DNA of 64,000 bases, from contig JAZRFM010000021.1 in NCBI GenBank assembly GCA_045661345.1, positions 36,188-100,187 on the forward strand, written 5' to 3'. Of the stretch, positions 17,910 through 26,931 are shown in pieces. Both the position numbers and the translations under genes were made by a program. Under the pieces are notes generated by a model. It had not been told where the DNA came from and made no database searches. It saw only the letters and a list, made by a program, of their open reading frames with translations. This DNA comes from RUG12461 sp045661345. GTDB taxonomy: Bacteria > Bacillota > Clostridia > Lachnospirales > Lachnospiraceae. Numbering within the stretch: position 1 is the stretch's first letter; every line of letters starts with the position of its first letter.

Positions 17910-18983
17910 ATGAGATATTTTGAACAGCATATCCGGCGCGTCACCCCCTACACACCGGGTGAGCAGCCGAAGGAAACACGGATCATCAAGCTGAATACCA
18001 ACGAAAATCCCTATCCCCCGGCGCCGGGTGTCAGGAAAGCGCTGCAGGGGCTGGACGCGGATCTTTTGCGCCGTTATCCCGATCCTGCGGGAGAGCCGCT
18101 GCTTTCCATGGTCGCGGAAGAAATGCATCTGAAAAAGGAAGAGGTTTTCCTCGGGATCGGTTCGGATGATGTGCTGGCCATGTTGTTTCTGACCTTTTTC
18201 AACGGTGACCGGCCCGTTCTTTTTCCGGACATCACCTACTCCTTTTACGATGTCTGGGCCGCCATGCTTCGGATCCCTTATGAGACGAAGCCCCTGGACC
18301 CGGATTTTTCCATCCGCAGGGAGGATTACTTCGGCGAGAACGGCGGGATCGTCATCGCGAATCCCAATGCCCCCACCGGGACAGCCCTGGAGCTGTCCGT
18401 GCTGCGGGAGATCATTGAGAAAAATCGTGACACGATTGTGATCGTTGATGAAGCGTATATTGATTTTGGAGGGGAAAGTGTGGTACCTTGGATCAGGCAA
18501 TATGACAACCTGATCGTGACACAGACATTTTCCAAATCCAGATCCCTTGCGGGAATGCGGATCGGCATGGCCTTCGGGAATGAGACCCTGATCCGGTGTT
18601 TAAACGATGTCAAGTATTCCTTCAATTCCTACACGATGAATACAACGGCGATTCTGGCCGGCGTCGAGGCCCTCGCGGACCGCGCCTATTTCGAGGAGAC
18701 AAGAAGGAAAATCATCGGAACCCGGGCGTGGGCGGCGGATAAACTCCGGGATCTGGGATTTGTCTTTACGGACTCCGTGACGAACTTCCTGTTTGTGACC
18801 CATCCGAAGATCAACTGCGCAGCACTTTATACCGCATTGCGCGAAAAAGCGATCTATGTCCGTCATTTCAACAAACCGGAGCGGATTGCCTCTTACCTTC
18901 GGATCACCATCGGCACACCGGAGGAGATGCAGATGCTGCTGGATGCCATCAGAGAATACATGGAAAAAGAAGGAGCAGTATGA
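17910..18983 (+). CDS. Histidinol-phosphate aminotransferase-like protein
   Basis: A 357-residue fold-type I aminotransferase of the HisC group: IIKLNTNENPYPPAPGV at the start, RRYPDPAGEPL, NPNAPTGTALEL, VDEAYIDFGGES and TFSKSRSLAGMRIGMAFG with the PLP lysine. HisC converts imidazole-acetol phosphate to histidinol phosphate. No other his genes are nearby, so it may be a paralogue serving tyrosine, phenylalanine or another acceptor. A GGAGAAAG site precedes the ATG. Its stop overlaps the start of the DUF368 gene by four bases. Confidence 0.85.
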   Translation: MRYFEQHIRRVTPYTPGEQPKETRIIKLNTNENPYPPAPGVRKALQGLDADLLRRYPDPAGEPLLSMVAEEMHLKKEEVFLGIGSDDVLAMLFLTFFNGDRPVLFPDITYSFYDVWAAMLRIPYETKPLDPDFSIRREDYFGENGGIVIANPNAPTGTALELSVLREIIEKNRDTIVIVDEAYIDFGGESVVPWIRQYDNLIVTQTFSKSRSLAGMRIGMAFGNETLIRCLNDVKYSFNSYTMNTTAILAGVEALADRAYFEETRRKIIGTRAWAADKLRDLGFVFTDSVTNFLFVTHPKINCAALYTALREKAIYVRHFNKPERIASYLRITIGTPEEMQMLLDAIREYMEKEGAV

Positions 18984-19843
18984 AAACAGTCGGAAGGTTT
19001 ATCAAGGATATTTTGAAGGGGATTGTGGTTGGCCTTGCCAATGTGATCCCCGGTGTCAGCGGCGGGACCATGATGGTCGTGATGGGGATTTATGACAAGC
19101 TGATTCATTGCCTCAGTCATTTCTTCAAGGAGTTTAAAAAGAACATCATTTTTCTCCTGCCCATTATTATCGGTATGCTGATTGCGATCTTCGGCGGATC
19201 CGTGGTGATCAAGTGGTGCTTCGACAGATTTCCGTTTCCGACGACATTGTTTTTCATCGGGCTGATCCTGGGCGGTCTGCCGATGATGATCGGAAAGGTG
19301 AAAGGGAGTAAAGTGAAATTCGGGCATCTCCTCGCATTCGCTCTGTTTTTCGGGTTGGTCATCGCGATGGCGCTTCTTTCGGGGATGTCCGGACAGGAAG
19401 CGGTGCTGACGATGAAGCCCCTGAGCCTCCTTCTGCTGTTTCTGGTAGGCGTCGTCGCCGCAGGGACCATGGTGATTCCGGGCGTCAGCGGCTCATTGGT
19501 ACTTTTGATCCTCGGCTATTATAATCCGGTGATCGGTACAATCAGCCAGTTCATGTCCGCCCTGAAGGCAGGAGACAAGGAGCTCCTGCTGCAGAGCTTT
19601 GTTATTTTATTGATCTTCGGTGTCGGTGTACTGATCGGGATCGCCGGATTTGCGAAGCTCATCGAAATGATTTTTCAGAAATTCGAGGTGTATGCTTATT
19701 GGGCGATTATTGGACTCATTGTCGCTTCGCCCATCGGGATTCTGATGATGGCGAGTTTCGGTGTGCTGACCGTGGGACCTGTTCTGATCGGGGTAGTCTG
19801 CCTGGTGGCGGGATGCCTTATTGCATACAAGCTGGGAGGCTGA
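18980..19843 (+). CDS. DUF368 integral membrane protein
   Basis: A 287-residue protein with about eight hydrophobic segments. It contains the family repeat GLANVIPGVSGGTMMVVMG near residue 16 and MVIPGVSGSLVLLILG near 160, a duplicated motif typical of DUF368 (PopT-type). Some members have been linked to polyprenyl-phosphate transport; whether this one does that is inference. Translationally coupled to the aminotransferase before it and followed four bases later by a polysaccharide deacetylase. Confidence 0.87.
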   Translation: MKTVGRFIKDILKGIVVGLANVIPGVSGGTMMVVMGIYDKLIHCLSHFFKEFKKNIIFLLPIIIGMLIAIFGGSVVIKWCFDRFPFPTTLFFIGLILGGLPMMIGKVKGSKVKFGHLLAFALFFGLVIAMALLSGMSGQEAVLTMKPLSLLLLFLVGVVAAGTMVIPGVSGSLVLLILGYYNPVIGTISQFMSALKAGDKELLLQSFVILLIFGVGVLIGIAGFAKLIEMIFQKFEVYAYWAIIGLIVASPIGILMMASFGVLTVGPVLIGVVCLVAGCLIAYKLGG

Positions 19844-19847
19844 AGGA

Positions 19848-20909
19848 ATGGAAAAGAATAGAAAAAAAACTCCTCTCTGGGCGCGCCTTTTGATCTGCGC
19901 GGGTGCCCTTAGCGCCGTTATCCTGACGTTTTTGCTCATCGAAAAAGGGATTGACAAATCCGGCGCCGTGGAAAAGGCAGAGGCGAAGCAGGAGGAGCGG
20001 ACTGCCGGAAAAAATGAAGAAGATATACTGGACGCCACCGTGACGAATACGGTGGAGACGGAAAGCGCGGTCGTTGCGGCAGCGGAGACCGGGGAGGCGG
20101 TTTCAGAGACAGAGACGGAGCTTGCCTTCCCGACCGTGACCGAAGAAGGCAGTACGGATCCGCAGGGAAACGTGACCTCCATCGCATTGACGAATCCCCA
20201 GCTGGATGTGACGGCTTATGATCCGACTCTCGTGGAATGGGGAAGCGGCGGACCGACGGATTCCTACGGCCGGCCGGATGGCTGTACCCTGTACCAGAAA
20301 AAATACGGTGATCTTTCCGCATACTTTATCATGCCCTGGGAAGAAGGAGAGCCGAAGAAGGTGTACCTCACGTTTGATATCGGCTACACCAACGAATACA
20401 CCGTACAGATTCTGGATACGCTGAAGGAAAAGGGCGTGAAGGGAGTCTTCTTTGCAACCCTTCCTGTTGTGCAGGAGGACAAAGAGATCTGCCAGCGCAT
20501 CATCAACGAGGGACATGAGCTTGGCAACCACAGTGTGACGCACACCAACATCGTGGCGAAGAGCTTGGAGGAGCAGCAGAAGGAGCTGATGGATGTGCAT
20601 AACGCCGCAGTGGAAAACTACGGGTATGTCATGCATCTGTGGCGCTATCCGGAAGGAAAGTTTTCACAGCAGGGACTGGCCATCGTGAACAATTGCAATT
20701 ATCGCAGTGTGTTCTGGAGCTTCGCACACAGAGACTGGTATGTGGACAATCAGCCGGATGTGAACGAAACACGGACGAAAGTGATCAACGCGCTGCATCC
20801 CGGAGCGATCTATCTTTTGCATGGGATTTCCTCGACGAATGCCGCTGTGCTGGGGGATCTGATTGATGCGGGGATCGAGCAGGGCTATACATTTGAGCTC
20901 CTGCAGTAA
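19848..20909 (+). CDS. Polysaccharide deacetylase (PdaA-like, NodB fold)
   Basis: A 353-residue exported protein. Residues 12-35 form a signal anchor; a low-complexity Glu/Ala/Thr linker runs to about 110; the NodB domain follows. Its first motif is KKVYLTFDIGYTNEYT (in PdaA the motif is TFDNGYE rather than the usual TFDDG), the zinc ligands are in ELGNHSVTHTN, and the third motif is RYPEGKFS. PdaA-type enzymes deacetylate N-acetylmuramic acid in peptidoglycan. ATG 19848 is preceded by GAAGGA; the upstream in-frame start would overlap DUF368 deeply. Confidence 0.85.
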   Translation: MEKNRKKTPLWARLLICAGALSAVILTFLLIEKGIDKSGAVEKAEAKQEERTAGKNEEDILDATVTNTVETESAVVAAAETGEAVSETETELAFPTVTEEGSTDPQGNVTSIALTNPQLDVTAYDPTLVEWGSGGPTDSYGRPDGCTLYQKKYGDLSAYFIMPWEEGEPKKVYLTFDIGYTNEYTVQILDTLKEKGVKGVFFATLPVVQEDKEICQRIINEGHELGNHSVTHTNIVAKSLEEQQKELMDVHNAAVENYGYVMHLWRYPEGKFSQQGLAIVNNCNYRSVFWSFAHRDWYVDNQPDVNETRTKVINALHPGAIYLLHGISSTNAAVLGDLIDAGIEQGYTFELLQ

Positions 20910-20984
20910 GAGCATACGGGGCTTTGTCCCCGGTTGAATTTTCATCGTTTTTCTGCCATAATGGGGTGCAGGAGGAAACAGAAT

Positions 20985-22325
20985 ATGGGGGCAGTAAGAG
21001 AAGAGACATCCCGGGCGAAGGTGCCGCTGACGCGGTCCATGCTGGCAAAGATTTTGCTGGTGCTTTGCACGGGAGTACTTTTTACAGGGATTGTTTTGAT
21101 CATCATCGCAGCGAGAGAGTTAAACGCGAATGTCTCAGATAAGGCACTGGTGAATCGTGCCGTGGGTCAGATGATCCTCGCGGGGGTCATCATCTTTGCC
21201 ATCGTGCTCGTTATCGGGATTGTTGCGGTCAGCAGGATGATCCGTCCGCTGACGGAGCTGACTGCCATCGCGGATAAGGTGGCGAACCTTGACTTTACGG
21301 AGAATCCGGAGCAGGAGAAGCTGAACCAAAGGACGGATGAGATCGGCATGACGAGCCGTGCGATTGACAGACTCCATTCCGAGCTGTCCGCCATCATTTC
21401 CGTAATCCGAAAGCAGGGCGAACAGCTGCGGACGACAAACTCTGCCTTTACCAGAGAGTTTGACGCCATCGTGGAGAATGTCACCCATGTCAACAATGCG
21501 GTGGAGGAGATCGCAAGCGGCAGCACTACCCAGGCGAATGAGACCACCGGTGCGGGAGAAGCGGTAAATGACATCGGGGATGCGATTGCGCTGAACGGGG
21601 AATCGGTGCATTCCCTCGAGGATTCCATCCTGAAGATGAACGACCTTTCCGATCAATCCAACGACATGCTGAATGACCTCGAGGACATCAATAACAAGAC
21701 ATCGCTCGCGATCCATACGGTGACGGAGCAGACGAATGCGACGAACCGTTCTGCGGAGAAGATCCGTGATGCCGTGACGCTGATCCAGGATATCGCCGCA
21801 CAGACGAATCTCCTTTCCCTGAATGCCTCCATTGAGGCGGCCCGCGCCGGAGAGGGCGGCAGAGGCTTTGCAGTCGTGGCGGAGGAAATCCGTAAATTGG
21901 CCGAGAATTCCGCGGAATCCGCCAGCACCATTGAAGAGATCACCTATGAGCTGATCGGCAACTCCGAGGACTCTGTGGAGCGAATGAAGGGGCTTTCCGA
22001 GGATGCCCTGATCCAGGCCGAGAAATTGAAAAATACCAAGGACTCTTTTTCGGGTCTGCAGCAGGAGATCCTGAACGTATCCGAAGCATCACATGATATT
22101 TTCAATCAGACGGATACCATCAATAAGCTGAAGAATCACATCAGTGATGCCATCGAACAGCTGGCGGCCATTGCCCAGGAGAATGCAGCCTCCACACAGG
22201 AGACTTCCGCCAGCATGTGCACGCTGACTACGACCATCGACAAATGCAAGGAAGAGACGGAGACGCTCTCGGAGCTTTCCGCGAAACTGAACGAGCAGAC
22301 CGGCCGGTTCCGGTTTGAAGCGTAA
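20985..22325 (+). CDS. Methyl-accepting chemotaxis protein
   Basis: A 446-residue receptor. Two membrane helices (about residues 15-35 and 60-80) enclose only a very short outer loop, so it lacks a normal ligand-binding domain. A HAMP domain follows (MIRPLTELTAIADKV), then a long coiled coil with the CheA/CheW contact tip (AAQTNLLSLNASIEAARAGE near 270-290). With almost no periplasmic part it may sense membrane or cytoplasmic cues. AGGAGG lies nine bases before ATG 20985. An EAL protein gene follows 21 bases after the stop. Confidence 0.93.
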   Translation: MGAVREETSRAKVPLTRSMLAKILLVLCTGVLFTGIVLIIIAARELNANVSDKALVNRAVGQMILAGVIIFAIVLVIGIVAVSRMIRPLTELTAIADKVANLDFTENPEQEKLNQRTDEIGMTSRAIDRLHSELSAIISVIRKQGEQLRTTNSAFTREFDAIVENVTHVNNAVEEIASGSTTQANETTGAGEAVNDIGDAIALNGESVHSLEDSILKMNDLSDQSNDMLNDLEDINNKTSLAIHTVTEQTNATNRSAEKIRDAVTLIQDIAAQTNLLSLNASIEAARAGEGGRGFAVVAEEIRKLAENSAESASTIEEITYELIGNSEDSVERMKGLSEDALIQAEKLKNTKDSFSGLQQEILNVSEASHDIFNQTDTINKLKNHISDAIEQLAAIAQENAASTQETSASMCTLTTTIDKCKEETETLSELSAKLNEQTGRFRFEA

Positions 22326-22346
22326 TATATAAGGAGCATAAACGTA

Positions 22347-24239
22347 ATGTCCTATACAGGTTACACACCCGTTGGTGATGTGCTGTCACTGGCATTGTCC
22401 GTACTTCTTGTTGTGCTCATCAATACAGCCTATGTGACGAGAAAAAAGACCTTCCGGATCTTTCAGATCATGTTGGTCGCAGAGATAGTAGCTTCGGTTT
22501 CGGATATGATCTACCATCTGCTGTTGGATGTTTATCCGATACAAAGGATGCCGATCTATTTGTTTCGCATCCTGCAGCATGCGGCGCTCTATCTGCTGCT
22601 GTGGCTTTTTGTCTATTATCTGCAGGAAATTCTGCATCTTCCAGGTGCCAGAAGGCGGTATTATTTTTCTGTTTCCGGAACCGCCGTGCTCGTGGCGGGC
22701 GGCACCGATATTTTCCTGACGGTCACCGGAAAAGGCTTTCAGGTGGATGCATCCGGCGTCCTCAGAGAATCGGGATGGCTGTTTGCGGTGTCCTACGCCT
22801 TTTTCGTCGGAATGATCTTTTACCTGCTGATCCGGTATCGTGCACGTATGGTGCCGCAGATCTTCCGCGGGCTTCTGCTGACCTTTCTTTTCTGCCTGAT
22901 CATTCACGGCATACAGGGATGGAATCATCAGAGCTCCTTTACGACGGCGATCTACATCCTCCCGATCATTGCCCTCATGTATCTTTTACATTCCAACCCC
23001 TACGAGATGACAACGGGTGCTGTCAATGAGGAGGCCTTTCAGGATACGGTGTATGAGGCCTACAGGAAAAAGCAGAGGATGATGCTGATGTTTCTGCACC
23101 TCCAGGACTTTGAAAGCTACAATTCCTTTACCGAGGATCTGCAGTTTGAAATCTTCCGCTTCTTCACCGGGATCGTAAAAAAGGGAACCCTGTTTCGTGT
23201 GGCAGGCGGCCGCCTTGCACTGGTTTTCCGGGAGGCGGATAACCCGGATATGGAGGAGACATCCGGGAAGGTGGAGGACAGCTTTTACAACCTGTATGAA
23301 CGCTACCAGATCCCGTTTAAGGTGGTGATCATGGAAAACGATGAAAAGATCAGCGCCAACGGGGACTATACCAGATTTTTGCTGTTCATGGAGGAAAGGA
23401 TCCCGGCAAATACGTATTACCATGTGACGGAAGAAGATAAAGAGCTGTTCAGAAAACAGCAGCTGATCTTATCCGAGCTGGAGGATATCAAGGAGAAAGG
23501 GGATCCGAATGACCCGCGGGTGCTGGTTTACTGTCAGCCTGTGTATCACGTGCAAAACCAGATGTATGACACGGCGGAAGCGTTGATGAGGTTGAAGCTG
23601 CCGGGGCTTGGCATCGTATACCCGGATCAGTTTATTCCCCTTGCGGAGGAACACAAACTGATCCACACCCTCTCACTTGTGATCCTGAACAAGACCTGCG
23701 CCGAGATCCGAAAGCTTCTGGATGAGGGGTATATCATCAGCCGGATCTCTGTGAACTTTGCAGTACAGGAAGTGTACGGTCGGCATTTTTGCGAGGATAT
23801 CCTGCGGGTGATCCACGACAACGGGATCCCCTGTGAAAAGATTGCCATTGAGCTGACGGAGAGCCAGAACACGGCGGATTTTGAAATGGTGAAATCCAGG
23901 ATCGAAGAGCTGCAGGAGCACGGGATCAAGTTTTATCTGGATGATTTCGGCACGGGCTATTCCAACGTGGAACGTATCATGGAACTGCCCTTTGATATCA
24001 TCAAATTTGACCGGTCGCTGGTGCTTGAATCCAGCAAGAGTCAAAACTCCGAATTCATGGTCAACACCTTTGCGGATATGTTCCGGAACCTGGACTACCG
24101 CGTGCTGTATGAGGGTGTGGAGAACGATGTTGACGAGGAGCGTTGTATTCGAATGTATGCGCAGTATCTGCAGGGCTATAAGTACAGCAAGCCCATTGAG
24201 ATTGAACGGCTGCGCGAGTATCTGACAAAGGTGGCTTGA
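22347..24239 (+). CDS. Membrane EAL-domain cyclic-di-GMP phosphodiesterase
   Basis: A 630-residue protein with seven or so hydrophobic segments in the first 215 residues, a middle region that resembles a degenerate GGDEF domain without a GGDEF motif, and a C-terminal EAL domain from about residue 385. The EAL residues needed for hydrolysis are visible: AEALMRL, the Asn in SVNF, the Glu in ELTES, LDDFGTGYSN, KFDRSLV and EGVEN. It should therefore degrade c-di-GMP. Directly after the chemotaxis receptor, which suggests joint control of motility. The pcrA start is four bases after its stop. Confidence 0.88.
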   Translation: MSYTGYTPVGDVLSLALSVLLVVLINTAYVTRKKTFRIFQIMLVAEIVASVSDMIYHLLLDVYPIQRMPIYLFRILQHAALYLLLWLFVYYLQEILHLPGARRRYYFSVSGTAVLVAGGTDIFLTVTGKGFQVDASGVLRESGWLFAVSYAFFVGMIFYLLIRYRARMVPQIFRGLLLTFLFCLIIHGIQGWNHQSSFTTAIYILPIIALMYLLHSNPYEMTTGAVNEEAFQDTVYEAYRKKQRMMLMFLHLQDFESYNSFTEDLQFEIFRFFTGIVKKGTLFRVAGGRLALVFREADNPDMEETSGKVEDSFYNLYERYQIPFKVVIMENDEKISANGDYTRFLLFMEERIPANTYYHVTEEDKELFRKQQLILSELEDIKEKGDPNDPRVLVYCQPVYHVQNQMYDTAEALMRLKLPGLGIVYPDQFIPLAEEHKLIHTLSLVILNKTCAEIRKLLDEGYIISRISVNFAVQEVYGRHFCEDILRVIHDNGIPCEKIAIELTESQNTADFEMVKSRIEELQEHGIKFYLDDFGTGYSNVERIMELPFDIIKFDRSLVLESSKSQNSEFMVNTFADMFRNLDYRVLYEGVENDVDEERCIRMYAQYLQGYKYSKPIEIERLREYLTKVA

Positions 24240-24243
24240 AAAG

Positions 24244-26538
24244 ATGGACTTACTGCAAAACTTAAACGAACAACAACAGGAAGCGGTGCGCACGGTAGAC
24301 GGGCCGCTTCTTATTATTGCGGGGGCTGGCTCCGGGAAGACAAGGGTGCTGACCAACCGGACCGCCTATCTCATCAAAGAGTGCGGCGTGGCGCCATGGA
24401 ATATTCTGGCAGTCACATTTACGAACAAGGCAGCGGGGGAGATGCGGGAGCGAATCGATGACCTGGTGGGGTTTGGCTCGGACGGCATCTGGGTGGCGAC
24501 GTTCCATGCGACCTGCGTGCGGATTCTGCGGCGTTTCATCGACAGGCTCGGTTATGGTACGAATTTCACGATCTATGACAGCGATGACCAGAAAATCGTG
24601 GTGCGGGATGTCTGCAAGCGGCTGCAGATCGATACGAAGCTGATGAAGGAGCGTGTTTTTCTGAATGCGATTTCTTCCGCCAAGGACGAGCTCATCGGTC
24701 CGGAGGAATTTGAAAGACGCGCGGGAAGCGATTATAAGGAGCAGCGGATTGCGCTGGTTTACCGGGCGTATCAGGAGACACTGAAGAAGAGCAATGCACT
24801 GGATTTTGACGACCTGATCCGGCTGACCGTGGAGCTTTTTCAGCTGGATGCACAAGTGCTGGATTATTACCGGGAAAAGTTTCGCTATATCATGGTGGAC
24901 GAGTATCAGGACACCAATACGGCACAGTTTGAGCTGATCCGGCTTCTGGCGGGGAAGTATCAGAATCTGTGCGTGGTGGGAGATGATGATCAGTCGATCT
25001 ACAAATTCCGGGGCGCCAATATTTACAACATCCTGAATTTCGAGCACCAGTTTCCCGATGCGCGCGTAATCAAGCTGGAACAGAATTACCGGTCCACGCA
25101 AAGGATCCTGGATGCGGCTAACGCCGTGATCGGGCACAACACGTCCCGGAAGGAAAAAAGTCTCTGGACCGAAAAGGATGGCGGGGAAAAAATCATCTTC
25201 CGCCAGTTTGATACGGCACCGGAGGAGGCGGAGTATATCTCCCATGACATCTGGAAAAAGAAGCAGCATCAGGGCATCCCTTACTGCGACAGTGCGATCC
25301 TCTACCGGACCAATGCACAGTCCCGCCTTTTTGAGGAACGGTTTATCAATGCGGGGATTCCTTACAAAATCATCGGCGGGATCAACTTCTATGCGCGGCG
25401 TGAGATCAAGGACATTCTGGCGTATCTGAAAACCGTGGACAATGCGAGTGATGATCTTGCCGTAAAACGAATCATCAATGTACCGAAACGGGGGATCGGT
25501 GCAACGACCATCGCAAAAGCGGATACCTTCGCAATGGAGCAGGGAGTGACGTTTTTTGAAGCACTGGAGCGTGCGGAGGAGATTCCGGGGCTGTCCCGTG
25601 CGGCGGCAAAGCTTACCGCGTTTGTGAATTTTATCTATGTGCTCCGTGCAAAGGCGAGAGAGATGACGATCTCCGAACTGATTGAGGAGATCTTTGAGGA
25701 GACCGGCTATATCCGCGAGCTGGAAGCAGAGAGCACGGATGAAGCGGAAGCCAGGATCGAGAACCTGGACGAACTGATCAGTAAGGCGTCGGCCTACGAG
25801 GAGAGCTTTGCGGATCGGGAGGATGCAGAGGATCCTGAGGGAGAGCTTGATGAAGAGGAGAGTGCCGGGGAGCCGACACTGTCCGGCTTCCTGGAAGAGG
25901 TGGCACTGGTGGCGGATATCGATGAGCTTTCCGCGGAAAGTGATTATGTGGTGCTGATGACGCTGCACAGTGCGAAGGGGCTGGAGTTCCCGAATGTCTA
26001 TCTGGCCGGGATGGAGGATGGATTGTTTCCGAGCTATCTGTCCATCTCGAGCGAGAACCCGACCTCGGAGCTGGAGGAAGAGAGAAGGCTTTGCTATGTG
26101 GGCATTACCCGGGCAATGGAGTACCTCACCATCACCGCGGCGAAGATGCGGATGGTCCGCGGGGAGACGCAGTACAACACGGTTTCCCGCTTTGTAAAGG
26201 AGATTCCCCGATCCCTGCTGGATGGCGAGGTTCGATCGAAGGAAGTGCGGCGGTCGGAAGAGGACCCGTCTCCGGGCGCAAAAAAAGCATATCGGGAGCC
26301 GCCCTATTACCTGACCCAGAGCTGCCCGAAAAGCTTTTCTTCCGGGAGAACGGATAAGATCACGCTGGATTATGGCGTGGGAGATCGCGTGAGTCATGTG
26401 AAATTCGGAAACGGAACGGTCACGGCAATTGTGGAAGGCGGACGTGACTATGAAGTGACCGTGGATTTTGACGGGGCGGGAACGAAAAAAATGTTTGCCA
26501 TGTTCGCCAAATTAAAAAATCTGCGTGAAAAAAGATAG
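24244..26538 (+). CDS. pcrA: ATP-dependent DNA helicase PcrA (UvrD/Rep superfamily 1A)
   Basis: A 764-residue helicase. Motifs in order: LNEQQQEAVRTVDGPLLIIAGAGSGKTRVL (Q motif and Walker A), TFTNKAAGEMRERI (Ia), VDEYQDTNTAQ (Walker B), GDDDQSIYKFRGAN (III), LEQNYRST (IV), LMTLHSAKGLEFPNVYLAGMEDGLFPS (V) and ERRLCYVGITRA (VI). The C-terminus has the Tudor-like domain (VGDRVSHVKFGNGTVTAI), which contacts RNA polymerase in PcrA. Full length. It unwinds 3'-5' in repair and rolling-circle replication. Confidence 0.96.
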   Translation: MDLLQNLNEQQQEAVRTVDGPLLIIAGAGSGKTRVLTNRTAYLIKECGVAPWNILAVTFTNKAAGEMRERIDDLVGFGSDGIWVATFHATCVRILRRFIDRLGYGTNFTIYDSDDQKIVVRDVCKRLQIDTKLMKERVFLNAISSAKDELIGPEEFERRAGSDYKEQRIALVYRAYQETLKKSNALDFDDLIRLTVELFQLDAQVLDYYREKFRYIMVDEYQDTNTAQFELIRLLAGKYQNLCVVGDDDQSIYKFRGANIYNILNFEHQFPDARVIKLEQNYRSTQRILDAANAVIGHNTSRKEKSLWTEKDGGEKIIFRQFDTAPEEAEYISHDIWKKKQHQGIPYCDSAILYRTNAQSRLFEERFINAGIPYKIIGGINFYARREIKDILAYLKTVDNASDDLAVKRIINVPKRGIGATTIAKADTFAMEQGVTFFEALERAEEIPGLSRAAAKLTAFVNFIYVLRAKAREMTISELIEEIFEETGYIRELEAESTDEAEARIENLDELISKASAYEESFADREDAEDPEGELDEEESAGEPTLSGFLEEVALVADIDELSAESDYVVLMTLHSAKGLEFPNVYLAGMEDGLFPSYLSISSENPTSELEEERRLCYVGITRAMEYLTITAAKMRMVRGETQYNTVSRFVKEIPRSLLDGEVRSKEVRRSEEDPSPGAKKAYREPPYYLTQSCPKSFSSGRTDKITLDYGVGDRVSHVKFGNGTVTAIVEGGRDYEVTVDFDGAGTKKMFAMFAKLKNLREKR

Positions 26539-26644
26539 TCAGAATGAACGGAGTGTGGTATACTGAGCGTAGCGCGAAGACGAATGTGGTTCGTCCATAT
26601 ATGACGTGTGGATTTACGATAAAGCAGTAAAGGAGAGTAAAGGT

Positions 26645-26923
26645 ATGGGTACGAAAATGCAGGAATTAAAAGGACTACTCGCGACGAATATCGGCACGAT
26701 GAGGCAGGCAATGCATGAGCATCAACTCACGATCAAAAAGCCGACACTGAAAATGGTGCTGATCACCATCGCGATTGTTGTCGGAATCGCCATTTTGATT
26801 TATGCGTTGTATCGGTTCTTCTCACCGGATTATCTCGATGATTTTGAAGATGATTTTGACGATGACTTTGACGATGATTTCTTTGACGACGATATAGACG
26901 ATCTGGATGATGCAGGAGTGTAA
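26645..26923 (+). CDS. Small membrane protein with a highly acidic tail
   Basis: A 92-residue protein: about 37 basic/polar residues, one membrane helix near residues 38-58 and a tail of about 28 residues made almost only of Asp, Phe and Glu in a repeating F-x-D-D-D pattern. AAAGGAG precedes ATG 26645; an in-frame ATG 13 codons upstream has no site. A near -10 box (TATACT) occurs at about 26557. I do not recognise the family. It lies between pcrA and rlmD and ends eight bases before the latter. The tail might bind cations or a basic partner; that is a guess. Confidence 0.65.
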   Translation: MGTKMQELKGLLATNIGTMRQAMHEHQLTIKKPTLKMVLITIAIVVGIAILIYALYRFFSPDYLDDFEDDFDDDFDDDFFDDDIDDLDDAGV

Positions 26924-26931
26924 ACGCAGCG

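Noticed and set aside
17910..18983. Histidine biosynthesis locus
   Set aside because: Only a HisC-like aminotransferase is present; neighbours are unrelated to histidine synthesis, so the pathway role is not supported.
24262..26397. 711-residue open frame on the minus strand over pcrA
   Set aside because: Shadow frame; pcrA has every helicase motif on the plus strand.
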